This document shows positions 19,759-28,252 of a stretch of 64,000 bases of DNA, in pieces. Position 1 is the stretch's first letter, and each line of letters starts with the position of its first letter. Under the pieces are notes generated by a model. The model was not told the DNA's origin. It was given only the letters and a program-made list of their open reading frames with translations, and made no database searches. Source of the DNA: Solirubrobacter sp963736505 (lineage in GTDB: Bacteria > Actinomycetota > Thermoleophilia > Solirubrobacterales > Solirubrobacteraceae); contig CAVTOZ010000003.1 of NCBI GenBank assembly GCA_963736505.1, forward strand, positions 1,550,001-1,614,000, written 5' to 3'. The position numbers were made by a program, and so were the translations under genes.

Positions 19759-21191
19759 GCCGCGTCGAACGCGTACGCCTCCTTCATGTCGCGCCGGCCG
19801 CTGTCGGTGAAGACGAGCAGGCGCCGTCCGTCGGTGCGCACCCGCACGCAGCCGAACGCCGACCGGCGGAAGCCGAAGAACGTCTGCGGCGGGCCGGCCG
19901 CGGGCGCGGCGACCGGCACCGCGTTGCCGACCGTCTGGAAGAACGCGACCATCTCGGTGACGAAGATCAGCCCCGAGTCGTCGCGCGAGTAGCGGCCCAG
20001 CGCGTTCATCAGCGTCGCGCGCGGGTGGATGAACTCCTTGCGCGCGCTCTCGTCGCCGGAGGAGACGATCGAGATCAGCGGCGACACGGCCTTCAGGAAG
20101 TCGCGGTCGAACTCGTGCGAGCCGTGGTGGGGGACCTTGAAGACCTCGGCGGCGAGCGTGTCCTGACCGCCGCCGGCCAGGGTCTTCTCGGACGCGTTGT
20201 TGAGGTCGCCCGCGAACAGCAGCCGGTAGTTGCCGAACGTCAGCCGCAGCACGATCGAGTTGCCGTTGATCGTGTGCGACGCGCTCAGCGCGCCCGGCTC
20301 GAAGGTCAGGTGCGGCATCGGGCCGGAGTCCTTCGGGCCGCGCAGGAACGGCAGGCCGGGCTTGCCGCCGACCGGTGTCTCGATCGGGCCGAGGACCTCG
20401 ACCGAGATGTGCTCGGGGGCGAGGAAGTCGAACGCGTCCTTGACGCCCGCGGCGAGCCGGCGGAACTCGATCGGGCCGGCCTTGCGCCAGGCGGCGAGCG
20501 CGTCGCGCCAGTCCGTGAACGGCTCGTTGAGCTCGGCCGGGGGCACCGCCAGCAGGTCCGTCTCCAGCCCGGTGATCACGGTCTCCTTGCCCGCCTTGAC
20601 GGTCGCGCCGAGCAACTGGGTCTCCGTGTGGCCCTTGGTCGGGCGCTTGACCAGGCCGTTGTGGTAGACGCGCTTCGGGTGGATGAACAGCCGCTTGTGC
20701 GGGGTCTTGTGCGTCTCGGAGTCGTGGATCTTCGTCAGGCCGGCGAAGTGGTCGGCGTCGCCGTGGGTGACGATCATCGCCTCGATCTCGAGCCGCTTCG
20801 CGTCGCTCGTGTCGCGGTATCGGCTCGCCAGGAAGCGCGCGAAGAGCTGCTCCTCGCCGCCGTCGATCGTGATCACCTTCCCGTCCGGCGTCTCGATCAC
20901 GGCGCCGTCGCCCTGCTGGACGTCGACGAACGCGATCTTCAGCAGTTTCAGCTGGTCGAACGGGACCGCCACCTCGCGCGCGCCGGCCTTGCGCTTGATC
21001 GCCCCCTGCACCTGCCCGGGCAGCACGCTGCCGTCGGGTTGCTCGACCCAGTCGGTCACCTCGACGTGGCTCGTCTTGGCGTCCTGGCCGAGCAGCTTGA
21101 CCCGATCGCCCCAGCCGAGCACGATCGCCGGCTGCTTGTCGTCCCGCGTCAGCTCGACGAGGTCGGCGTTGATCGCGAAGTCATTCGCCAT
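19716..21191 (-). CDS. Metallo-beta-lactamase-fold hydrolase (ComEC-like catalytic domain)
   Basis: A 491-aa soluble protein. The N-terminal 75 residues look SH3-like (VLGWGDRVKLLGQDAKTSHV). From residue 85 a metallo-beta-lactamase fold begins: IAFVDVQQGDGAVIETPDGK, then IVTHGDADHFAGL (HxDxDH metal motif), LLFAGDLNNASE and VPHHGSHEFDRDF. This pattern matches the C-terminal nuclease-like domain of ComEC, but there are no membrane segments, so it is a free-standing cytoplasmic hydrolase. About 85 residues after the fold carry VRVRTDGRRLLVFTDSG. The ATG at 21191 is supported by a GAGAGGATCGCC sequence upstream. Substrate unknown. Confidence 0.83.
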   Translation of the reverse strand: MANDFAINADLVELTRDDKQPAIVLGWGDRVKLLGQDAKTSHVEVTDWVEQPDGSVLPGQVQGAIKRKAGAREVAVPFDQLKLLKIAFVDVQQGDGAVIETPDGKVITIDGGEEQLFARFLASRYRDTSDAKRLEIEAMIVTHGDADHFAGLTKIHDSETHKTPHKRLFIHPKRVYHNGLVKRPTKGHTETQLLGATVKAGKETVITGLETDLLAVPPAELNEPFTDWRDALAAWRKAGPIEFRRLAAGVKDAFDFLAPEHISVEVLGPIETPVGGKPGLPFLRGPKDSGPMPHLTFEPGALSASHTINGNSIVLRLTFGNYRLLFAGDLNNASEKTLAGGGQDTLAAEVFKVPHHGSHEFDRDFLKAVSPLISIVSSGDESARKEFIHPRATLMNALGRYSRDDSGLIFVTEMVAFFQTVGNAVPVAAPAAGPPQTFFGFRRSAFGCVRVRTDGRRLLVFTDSGRRDMKEAYAFDAAQPGKPTAVEVLKA

Positions 21192-21240
21192 AAGAGGGCG
21201 ATCCTCTCCTGAATGAGAGCGGACTGCTAGGTGTCTATGG

Positions 21241-22209
21241 ATGCGGATTCTCGTGACCGGCAGCGCGGGACACCTCGGCGAGGCGCTGTGCCGCGTCCTC
21301 GGCGACGACGCCGTCGGGATGGACATCAAGCCCTCGCCGCATACGAGCATCGTCGGCTCGGTCGCCGACCGCTCGCTCGTCGCGCGCGCGGTCGAGGGCG
21401 CCGACGCGGTGCTGCACACCGCCACGCTGCACAAGCCGCACGTCGGCTCGCACGCGCGCGCGGAATTCGTCGAGACGAACGTGAGCGGGACGCTGGCGCT
21501 GCTGGAGGCGTCGGTGGCGGCCGGCGTCGGCCGGTTCGTGTTCACGAGCACGACGAGCGCGTTCGGGCGCGCGCTGACGCCGCCTCCCGGCGCGCCGGCG
21601 GCGTGGGTGACCGAGGACGTCGCGCCGGTGCCGCGCAACATCTACGGCGTCACCAAGACGGCGGCCGAGAACGTCTGCGAGCTCGTCCACCGCGACCACG
21701 GCCTGCCGATCGTGATCCTGCGCACCTCGCGCTTCTTCCCGGAGGCCGACGACCGCGACGACGTCCGCGCCGCGTACGCGGACGCGAACCTGAAGGTCAA
21801 CGAGCTGCTCTACCGGCGCGTGGACATCGAGGACGTCGTCGCCGCCCACCGGCTCGCGCTCGACCGCGCTGGCGAGATCGGCTTCGGGCGCTACATCGTG
21901 AGCGCGACGACCCCGTTCTCGACCGACGACCTCGCGGAGCTGCGCGAGGACGCGCCGGCGGTCGTGCGGCGGCACTTCCCGGCGTACGAGGACGTGTATC
22001 GGGAGCGCGGGTGGCGGATGTTCGACGCGATCGAGCGCGTGTACGTCAACACGCTCGCGCGTTCGGAGCTCGGCTGGGCGCCGCGGTGGGACTTCGGGTA
22101 CGCGCTTTCGCGCCTGGCGGCGGGGGAGGAGTGGCGCTCCGAGCTCGCTCTGGCCGTCGGCGCCAAGGGCTACCACGCGGAGTCGACGGGGCCCTACACC
22201 GTGCGCTGA
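21241..22209 (+). CDS. NAD(P)-dependent epimerase/dehydratase (extended SDR)
   Basis: A 322-aa extended SDR. The dinucleotide motif is VTGSAGHLGEALC, active-site residues are in FTSTTSAFGR and YGVTK (Tyr and Lys), and RTSRFFPEADDR marks the substrate loop. Unlike true UDP-sugar epimerases, the mid-region is short and DIEDVVAAHRLALDRAG is present, as in many uncharacterised actinobacterial members. It is divergent from the metallo-hydrolase across 49 nt and convergent with the PLP lyase (16-nt overlap). Substrate unknown. Confidence 0.85.
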   Translation: MRILVTGSAGHLGEALCRVLGDDAVGMDIKPSPHTSIVGSVADRSLVARAVEGADAVLHTATLHKPHVGSHARAEFVETNVSGTLALLEASVAAGVGRFVFTSTTSAFGRALTPPPGAPAAWVTEDVAPVPRNIYGVTKTAAENVCELVHRDHGLPIVILRTSRFFPEADDRDDVRAAYADANLKVNELLYRRVDIEDVVAAHRLALDRAGEIGFGRYIVSATTPFSTDDLAELREDAPAVVRRHFPAYEDVYRERGWRMFDAIERVYVNTLARSELGWAPRWDFGYALSRLAAGEEWRSELALAVGAKGYHAESTGPYTVR

Positions 22210-23252
22210 GGCGCTCGTCCCACGGCCGCCTCGAACACGGCCGGATCGGTGACGCCCTCGGTCAGGATCAGGAGCGCCGTCGCGTCGGACCCCAGCTCGA
22301 GCGAGGCGCGGTGGGCGCGCAGGCCCCCGACGACGCCGCCTGAGCACGCGCCGCGGTCGAGGCCTTCGGCGGCGAGCCGGCGCATGCCCCAGTCGACGTA
22401 GGTGTCCTCGATCGAGCAGAACGCGTCGAACGCGGCGGCCAGCAGCGGCCATGCCGCGGCCGACGGCTCCGCGCAGTTCAGGCCCGCCATCGTCGAGCGC
22501 ATCGGCCCGGGCAGGGTGACGGGATGGCCGGCGCGGGCGGATTCGAGCGCGCAGGCGGCGTCGTCGGGCTCCAAGCCCAGCAGGAACGGGCCGTCGCCGG
22601 CGGCGCGGAAGTGCCGCGCGGCGGCCGCGGCGAGCGAGCCGACGCCGATCGGCACGACCACGAGGTCGACCGGCACCTCGATCTCGGCGAACATCGTCGC
22701 GTAGCCCTCGACCACGCGCGCGGGGACCTCCTCGTAGCCGTCCCACGACGTGTCCGAGACGACCAGGTGGTCGTCGCTCGCGAGCGTCGCGGAGTACGCG
22801 ACGGCGTCCTCGTAGCCGCCCTCGATGCGCTCCAGCACCGCGCCCTCCGCCGCGATCGCGTCCGCGCGCGCCGGCGCCGTGTGGGCGGGGACGACGATGT
22901 GCGCGTGGGCGCCGAGCAGCTTGGCGGCGCGGGCGACGGCACGGCCGTGGTTGCCCTCCGTCGCGGCCACGAGCGTCAGCGTCGCCGGGTCCGCGCCGGA
23001 GCGCTCGACCGCCCACTGGGCGGCCCAGAACGCGCCCAGCGCCTTGAACGCCGGCAGCCCGAAGCGCGCGCTCTCGTCCTTGAGCAGGACCTTGCCGACG
23101 CCGAGCTCCTGCGCGAGCGACGGGAGCGAGTGCAGCGGCGTCGGCGCGTAGCCCGGCAGCCGCTCGTGCAGGGCCCGCGCCTGCGCCTCCAGCCCGGGCT
23201 CAGGGCGCCAGGCCGGATCGCGCAGGGGGTTGCGGAGGAAGTTCACGCGCAC
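22194..23252 (-). CDS. PLP-dependent ammonia-lyase, diaminopropionate ammonia-lyase-like
   Basis: A 352-aa fold-type II PLP enzyme. The Schiff-base Lys70 lies in LPAFKALGA, the phosphate/substrate loop in AATEGNHGRAVA, and the Gly-rich cofactor loop in VPIGVGSLAAAA. The N-terminus VNFLRNPLRDP and the segment VVSDTSWDGYEEVP resemble 2,3-diaminopropionate ammonia-lyase rather than threonine dehydratase. It would convert an amino acid to a 2-oxo acid plus ammonia. GTG at 23252 is chosen as two GGAGGC elements lie 8-20 nt upstream; an in-frame TTG at 23255 is equally possible. The leader contains a 15-bp inverted repeat. It is 151 nt downstream of the Gfo/Idh gene on the same strand. Confidence 0.82.
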   Translation of the reverse strand: MRVNFLRNPLRDPAWRPEPGLEAQARALHERLPGYAPTPLHSLPSLAQELGVGKVLLKDESARFGLPAFKALGAFWAAQWAVERSGADPATLTLVAATEGNHGRAVARAAKLLGAHAHIVVPAHTAPARADAIAAEGAVLERIEGGYEDAVAYSATLASDDHLVVSDTSWDGYEEVPARVVEGYATMFAEIEVPVDLVVVPIGVGSLAAAAARHFRAAGDGPFLLGLEPDDAACALESARAGHPVTLPGPMRSTMAGLNCAEPSAAAWPLLAAAFDAFCSIEDTYVDWGMRRLAAEGLDRGACSGGVVGGLRAHRASLELGSDATALLILTEGVTDPAVFEAAVGRAPQRTV

Positions 23253-23284
23253 AAGCGTGGCAGGCCTCCGCCTCCGAGCCAGTC

Positions 23285-23345
23285 GCGCTCGTACGCCGGC
23301 TCCGAGCGGGAAGCCGGGGGGATGGCAGTACCGGCGTACGAGCGC
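23285..23345. repeat. 15-bp perfect inverted repeat flanking 31 nt
   Basis: GCGCTCGTACGCCGG (23285-23299) is repeated in reverse complement at 23331-23345. The 31-nt loop contains a smaller CCGGCT/AGCCGG stem. It lies between two same-strand genes, 32 nt before the lyase start codon, with no U-tract after it in the direction of transcription, so a simple terminator is unlikely. Confidence 0.6.
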
Positions 23346-23403
23346 AATGGGATTCTCCGCGCGAGCCGCGCCTGCGCGCATCCCCGAAAGGTGTAGGTTC
23401 CTC

Positions 23404-24411
23404 TCAGAGCTCGATCGAGCGCCCCGCGGCCGCGCTCTCGCGGATCGCGTCGATCACCGTCAGGCTCGCGATCGCGTCGCGCGGGTCGACCGGGACGGCG
23501 CCCTCGCCGCGGACGGCCGCCGCGAACGCCGGGTAGTACGTGTCCCAGCGGCCGCGCTCGCTCGGCACGGCCTCGCTCTCGGCGTCGCGCTGCACGCGGC
23601 CCCAGCGGTGCTCGGGCTCGGCGCCCCAGGCGTCGCCCTCGGTCGCCGGCGTGCGCCCCGCGATCAGGACCGGCTCCTGGCTCTCCATGCCGTAGACGAC
23701 GTAGGCGCCCTTGCTCCCGCGCACGCGGAAGCGCGGGGCGGGCGAGCCCTGGTTCCAGTCGCCGCTCAGGTGCGAGGTCATGCCGCCCGCGTGGTTGAGC
23801 ACGGCGAAGAAGCGCTCGTCGGCGTCGCCGACCTCGCCGTAGAGCGACGCGACGGGGCCCCACAGCTGCAGCGCCTGGTCGACCAGGTGGCTGCCGAAGT
23901 CGCGCAGGATGCCGGCGCCGGACGCGGGCACGGGGTCCGTCGAGAAGCGCTCGAACGCCGACTCGAACAGGCTCACATCGCCGAGCCCGCCGTCCGCGAG
24001 CAGCCGCTTGACGGTGAGGAAGTCCGAGTCCCAGCGCCGGTTCTGGTAGACGCTCAGCACCGTCCCGGCCGCCTCGGCGGCCGCCACCGCGTCGCGCGCC
24101 TCGGCGGCGTCGAGCGCGAACGGCTTGTCGCAGACGACGGCCAGTCCGAGCCCGATCGCCTCGAGCACGAGCGGGATGTGCGTCTGGGCCGGGGTCGAGA
24201 TCGCGACGGCGTCGGCGCCCGCCGCCTTGAGGTCGGCGAGGCTGTCGAACGCGGGCACGCCCGGGTGGTCGGCGGCCAGCTCGTCGCGGCGCTGCCCGGA
24301 GCGCGTCACGACGCCGGCGAGCTCGGCCCCGTCGGCGGAGGCGATCAGGGGGGCGTGGAAGATGCGCCCGCCGAATCCGTACCCGGCGAGACCGATGCGC
24401 GTCGTCGTCAT
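23404..24411 (-). CDS. Gfo/Idh/MocA-family oxidoreductase
   Basis: A 335-aa NAD(P)-dependent oxidoreductase. The Rossmann motif is GLAGYGFGGRIFHAPLI, and the catalytic-region motif appears as CDKPFA (family EKP with Asp in place of Glu). The C-terminal beta-sheet domain (VPASGAGILRDFGSHLVDQA, then YGEVGDADERFFAV) fits sugar or inositol dehydrogenase-like members such as YdgJ/scyllo-inositol type. It starts 26 nt from the divergent dienelactone hydrolase. Substrate not resolvable. Confidence 0.88.
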   Translation of the reverse strand: MTTTRIGLAGYGFGGRIFHAPLIASADGAELAGVVTRSGQRRDELAADHPGVPAFDSLADLKAAGADAVAISTPAQTHIPLVLEAIGLGLAVVCDKPFALDAAEARDAVAAAEAAGTVLSVYQNRRWDSDFLTVKRLLADGGLGDVSLFESAFERFSTDPVPASGAGILRDFGSHLVDQALQLWGPVASLYGEVGDADERFFAVLNHAGGMTSHLSGDWNQGSPAPRFRVRGSKGAYVVYGMESQEPVLIAGRTPATEGDAWGAEPEHRWGRVQRDAESEAVPSERGRWDTYYPAFAAAVRGEGAVPVDPRDAIASLTVIDAIRESAAAGRSIEL

Positions 24412-24437
24412 GGCCCCGATCCTGGCAGGATGCGCGC

Positions 24438-25181
24438 GTGGTCGTCTCGCGCGAGTACGTCGAGATCCCGGTCGACGGCCGGGCGATGCGGACGTTCCTG
24501 GCGGCGCCGCGGGCCGGCGGCCCGCACCCGGGGATCGTCTTCTTCTCCGACATCTTCCAGCTGACCGAGCCGACGCTGCGCTGGGCGACGCGGCTGGCCG
24601 GCCACGGCTTCGTGGTCGCCGCGCCGGAGATCTACCACCGGCGCGAGCCGGCCGGCACCGTGCTCGGCTTCGACGACGCCGGCAAGGAGCGCGGCCAGGC
24701 CGACGCCGACGCCACGCCCGTGGCCGACTTCGACGCCGACATGCGCGCCGCCGTCGCCTACCTGCGCGCGCATCCGGCCGTCGACGGCGCCTCGCTCGGC
24801 GCCGCGGGCCACTGCACCGGCGGCCATCTCGCGTTCCGCGCCGCGCTGCTGCCGGAGATCCGCGCGACCGCCTGCTGGTACGCGACCGGCGTGCACGACG
24901 GCAAGCTCGGCGCCGACGCGGACGCCGGCTCGCTGGCCCGCGCCGGCGAGATCCGCGGCGAGCTGCTGATGATCTGGGGCGCGACCGACCCGCATACGCC
25001 GCAGCCGGAGCGCGCGACGATCCGCGACGCGCTCGAGGCCGCCGGGACGCGCTTCGGCTGGAGCGTCTACGACGCCGCGCACGCGTTCGCGCGCGACGTC
25101 GGCGACCGCTTCGACCCGCAGGCCACCGACGCCGCGTTCGCGGAGACGATCGCGCTGTTCGAGCGCTCCGCGCGCATCTAG
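24438..25181 (+). CDS. Dienelactone hydrolase-family protein
   Basis: A 247-aa alpha/beta hydrolase. The triad is visible: Cys126 in GHCTGG (the Cys nucleophile typical of dienelactone hydrolase), Asp184 in WGATDPH and His215 in AAHAFAR. The oxyanion region is IVFFSDIFQLTEP. No signal peptide, so it is cytoplasmic. GTG at 24438 has no Shine-Dalgarno; CAGGAT at 24426-24431 sits 6 nt upstream, as expected of a -10 box for a leaderless transcript. No other aromatic-degradation genes are nearby, so the natural substrate is open. Confidence 0.88.
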   Translation: MVVSREYVEIPVDGRAMRTFLAAPRAGGPHPGIVFFSDIFQLTEPTLRWATRLAGHGFVVAAPEIYHRREPAGTVLGFDDAGKERGQADADATPVADFDADMRAAVAYLRAHPAVDGASLGAAGHCTGGHLAFRAALLPEIRATACWYATGVHDGKLGADADAGSLARAGEIRGELLMIWGATDPHTPQPERATIRDALEAAGTRFGWSVYDAAHAFARDVGDRFDPQATDAAFAETIALFERSARI

Positions 25182-25215
25182 GTCACAGATTTCCGGCTGC
25201 TCCGAATAGGCGGGT

Positions 25216-25359
25216 ATGACGACCTCCCGCCTCTCCGGAATCCGCCCGCTCGTCATCGACGACGACGAGCGCCCCAGCATCGAGGACCGCCACTACGGCG
25301 AGACCTTCTTCTCTCGTCAGGTCCGGCTCTCGCTCCCGCGCTGGCTTCGCCGCCACTGA
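25216..25359 (+). CDS. Small 47-aa ORF, hypothetical
   Basis: ATG at 25216 opens a 47-codon frame ending TGA at 25357-25359, directly abutting the stop of the minus-strand subtilase remnant (TGATCA). The product is acidic in the middle (VIDDDERPSIEDRHYGE) and basic at the end (RQVRLSLPRWLRRH). It has no membrane span or signal. The composition is protein-like and the tail-to-tail arrangement matches real gene pairs in this window, but no family is recognised. It may be a small regulator or not expressed. Confidence 0.4.
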   Translation: MTTSRLSGIRPLVIDDDERPSIEDRHYGETFFSRQVRLSLPRWLRRH

Positions 25360-26852
25360 TCACGGCGACGTGGTCGACAGGGTGAACGTCAGCGTCGTGG
25401 CGTAGGTCCCGGTCCTCAACGCGTCGCCGGCGCCGATCGGCTGCGTGAAGCCGAGCGTCAGCACGTCGTTGGAGACCGGGCCGCTCCACGTGCGCGGCAC
25501 GCCGCTCACCTGCAGCGGCGCCGGTAGCGAGAACGCCCCGTTGACCAGGTGGCCGGGATCGCTCACGCCGAGCGTCGCGTCGCCCGCCGTCGACGTGACC
25601 GTCGCGGTGGTCGAGGCCGTGTAGTCGTTCGCGAGCCCCGGCGTGAACGCGCCGAACGACGCCGGCGCGCCGAGCGTCAGCGAGAGCGTGGCCGGCACCG
25701 TGCCGCCGGCGACGCCGGGCGCGTCGACGGCGAGCGTGACCGGCGTCGCCGCGCCCACGTTGAGGTTTGCGGGCGCGGTGCCGCCGAAGAGGTCGCCGTT
25801 GAAGCCGGTCGTGGTGACGTTCTGGCCGACGCCCTGGAGATCGACGCGCGACCCCCAGGACGAGAAGCTGAGCGGCGTGTGGTCGGTGCCCGAGCTGCCG
25901 GCGCCGACGACGATCGCGCCGGAGTCGCGCACGCCGCGGTCGAAGCGGCCCAGCATCGACGGGTCGTCGAGGTTCTCGCCGCCGTTGCCGCCGGTCTCGA
26001 CGACGACGTTCCCGAGCCCGTCGAGCATCTTCATCGCGTCGAAGCCCGACTGCGTCCATTCGAGCGGGACGTACGCGGTGCCGCCGTGCGGCCCGACCGT
26101 CTGCTGCTCGATCAGCACCGCGTCGCCCGGGGAGAGGAACTGGGCGACGTACGTCAGCGCCGCCGCGGGGAGGTAGCTGGTGCCGCCGTTGGCGCGCCGC
26201 CCACGCCGGTGCCGTGCTCGTCGCCGAAGGCCGTGTACTGCGGGTAGGCCGTGCCGCCGAGGTCGTTGGCCGCCGTCAGCTGCAGGTCCTCGTGGGTCGA
26301 GTTCCAGTAGTACTCGAGGTCGGCGATCCGGATCCCCGCGCCGCGGGCGCGCGGGTCGCGGCGCGAGAAGTCGGCGTCGGTGCCGACCGGCGACGGGCGC
26401 AGGTCGGTCTGCATGGCGGTGAAGTCGGGCGAGGCGGGCGAGCGCGGCCGCGGGGACGTCGGTGACGAGCGGCTCCAGCGACGCCGACGGAAAGCGCTCG
26501 CGCACGCGCGCGGGATCCGTCGTCTTGACCTCGAGCAGCACGGTCGGCGTGACCGGCTCGGAATCGCGGTAACGGCGTCCGGTCGTCGCGCATGCCCGTC
26601 AGCGGCAGGCTGGAGGTCGTCGCCGTCAGCCCGAGCGCGCTTGTCGAAGTGCAGCACCGTGCGGCCGCCGGCGGCGGTCGAGGTGACCGGCGGCGCGGTT
26701 CCCGCGAGCTCGACCGAGCTCGCGTCGACCCCGTCGGGAACCGTCACCGGGACGAAGCCCGGCCCGGCCAGGTTGACGTCATCCGCCAGGGCGACGGCCG
26801 GCGCGGCGACCATCCCCGCCAGCACGGCGGCAAGCGACAGCGTTCCCCTCAT
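25360..26852 (-). pseudogene. Degraded S8 (subtilase-like) secreted peptidase gene with several frameshifts
   Basis: Starting at ATG 26852 (GGGAGG 5 nt upstream), the first frame gives a signal peptide (MRGTLSLAAVLAGMVAAPAV) and mature N-terminus, then coding similarity jumps frame near 26638 (to ALGLTATTSSLPLTGM), near 26582 (to YRDSEPVTPTVLLEV), near 26440 (back to the first frame, DLRPSPVGTDADFS) and near 26195 (to NGGTSYLPAAALTYV). Recognisable S8 pieces are GIRIADLEYYWNSTHEDL (Asp region), FGDEHGTGVGG (His region) and RVDLQGVGQNVTTTGFN. The segment that should carry the catalytic Ser (GTSxASP) is missing; the frame instead runs into an Ig-like C-terminal domain (TFTLSTTSP end). Four frame changes plus loss of the Ser motif indicate a dead gene rather than one sequencing error. 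Confidence 0.8.
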
Positions 26853-26887
26853 GAGGCCTCCCGAAGACCGTTCCCCAACGCGTTCCA

Positions 26888-26977
26888 GCAAGCAAACCGG
26901 TCAGCGGCGGCCGCGTCGTCCGACAGCTGCCGGAAACGCGGATCCCAGGATTCAGACAGATTCGGCCGGTTTCTTGC
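26888..26977. repeat. Imperfect inverted repeat in a divergent intergenic region
   Basis: GCAAGCAAACCGG (26888-26900) is mirrored by CCGGTTTCTTGC (26966-26977) with one bulged C, enclosing 65 nt. It lies between the subtilase remnant and the DUF1097 gene (intergenic 26853-27031). Function unknown; it may be a regulatory structure or remnant of a mobile sequence. Confidence 0.4.
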
Positions 26978-27031
26978 GCGCTGCGACTCGGCGTGGGATC
27001 ACTCCTGCCCTCACTACGAGGAGGAGAACGG

Positions 27032-27742
27032 ATGTCCGCTCGGCTCAAGGCAGTCCTGCCTCTGACCATCTCCATCGGTCTGCTGGCGTTCGTGGCGACG
27101 TGGATCGCGCTGAACTTCACCTTCCACTGGGTGACGGTCCAGGACGGTGTGTTCGGGAAGTACGGGCTGCCGCAGAACATCCATCTCGTCCTGCCGGCGA
27201 TCTTCGTCGGCTGGGGGCTGTTCTTCATCCTCGGGGCGACCAACGCCGCGCTGGGCAAGACCGCGATCGCCGCGTTCACGGGCACCGTCGGCGCGTCGCT
27301 GACGATGGCGATCGGGCCGAAGCTCGCCGACTCGCCCGACTTCTGGGGCCTCGGCGTCATGATCGGCCTCACGGCGGCGGGCCTCGTCGTCCTCTCGACG
27401 ACCGTCGAGGACGACCGCTTCGCTCCCGCGCCGGCGTTCTTCGCCTACGCGTCGGTGTTCTTCTGGTGGATCGCCACCGGCCTGGACAACTTCGTCCCCG
27501 GCGGGAAGGGCCCGCACACGGCGGCGGCGGTCGTCGCCGCGATCACGAACAAGCCGCTCGCCGCCGGCACCGGCGCCTTCGGCGGCCTGCTGTCGATGTC
27601 GTGGGAGTGGGTCGCGATCAGCATCTTCGCCTCGATCATCGTCGGCGGGCTGTTCGGCCTCGCCTCGGTCAAGCTCGCAGGCGTCTTCGGACGCGTCGGG
27701 GCGAGCAGCAAGTCCGAGCCGCAGGTCGCCGCGCCCGCGTAA
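27032..27742 (+). CDS. Membrane protein, DUF1097-like
   Basis: A 236-aa inner-membrane protein with about six hydrophobic segments. ATG at 27032 follows GAGGAGGAG (27018-27026) at ideal spacing. The opening LPLTISIGLLAFVATWIAL and the segment LPAIFVGWGLFFILGATNAALGKTA resemble the DUF1097 family (E. coli YcdZ-like), though this protein is longer than the usual 160-170 aa. A Trp-rich segment FFWWIATGLDNFVPGGKGP sits between spans. The tail (GASSKSEPQVAAPA) is soluble. No function is known; family assignment is moderate. Confidence 0.6.
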   Translation: MSARLKAVLPLTISIGLLAFVATWIALNFTFHWVTVQDGVFGKYGLPQNIHLVLPAIFVGWGLFFILGATNAALGKTAIAAFTGTVGASLTMAIGPKLADSPDFWGLGVMIGLTAAGLVVLSTTVEDDRFAPAPAFFAYASVFFWWIATGLDNFVPGGKGPHTAAAVVAAITNKPLAAGTGAFGGLLSMSWEWVAISIFASIIVGGLFGLASVKLAGVFGRVGASSKSEPQVAAPA

Positions 27743-27794
27743 GAGGGGTCCGGCGGGACGGGGCCGCGCTAGGCCCCGCCCCGCCGTCGGGCTT

Positions 27795-28121
27795 TCAGTC
27801 GTCGCCGCCGTGGTGGCCGCCGCCGCCGGAGCGCTGGACGGTGACGGCGACCCAGCGCCCGCCGGAGCGGCGCACGGTGACCTCGATCCGGTTCTGACCG
27901 GCGCGCAGGGCCGAGAAGCCGCTGATGCGCTCGAAGCGGGTGGCGGAGACGACCTTGACGCGGACTGTGCCGCGCTGGGAGTCGCTGAGGCGGAACGTAT
28001 GGTCGGCGCTGCTGACGGACACGACGGTGCCCTCGTAGGAGCGCGTGGCGGCCGAGGCGGCGGGCGCGGTGATGGCCAGGGCGGCCAGGGCGGTGAGTGC
28101 GAGCTTCGCGATGAGGTGCAT
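27795..28121 (-). CDS. Small secreted protein of unknown function
   Basis: A 108-aa protein. ATG at 28121 is preceded by GAGGAGG 8 nt upstream and starts a clear Sec signal peptide (MHLIAKLALTALAALAITAP, cleavage near ASAA). The mature part of about 80 residues is beta-rich (YEGTVVSVSSADHTFRLSDS, VRVKVVSATRFERI), OB-fold-like in pattern, and ends Gly/His/Asp-rich (GGGGHHGGDD), a possible metal-binding tail. Divergent from the DUF1800 gene. Confidence 0.68.
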   Translation of the reverse strand: MHLIAKLALTALAALAITAPAASAATRSYEGTVVSVSSADHTFRLSDSQRGTVRVKVVSATRFERISGFSALRAGQNRIEVTVRRSGGRWVAVTVQRSGGGGHHGGDD

Positions 28122-28252
28122 GGCTGAAGCCTCCTCGACGGGCTGGGAAGCCAGCGGCAACCGCAGGCCAAATCTCGGCAAAATCGGATACGGGGAATCC
28201 CCTCACTGCTTCGCCGTTGTCGAGTCCTGAGGCGTGTGGAAGAGTGCCCGGC

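Noticed and set aside
23253..23403. Glycine, TPP or other known riboswitch before the PLP ammonia-lyase
   Set aside because: The leader is structured, and CTGAGAGG near 23403 recalls a TPP motif fragment, but the remaining conserved cores of these classes are absent.
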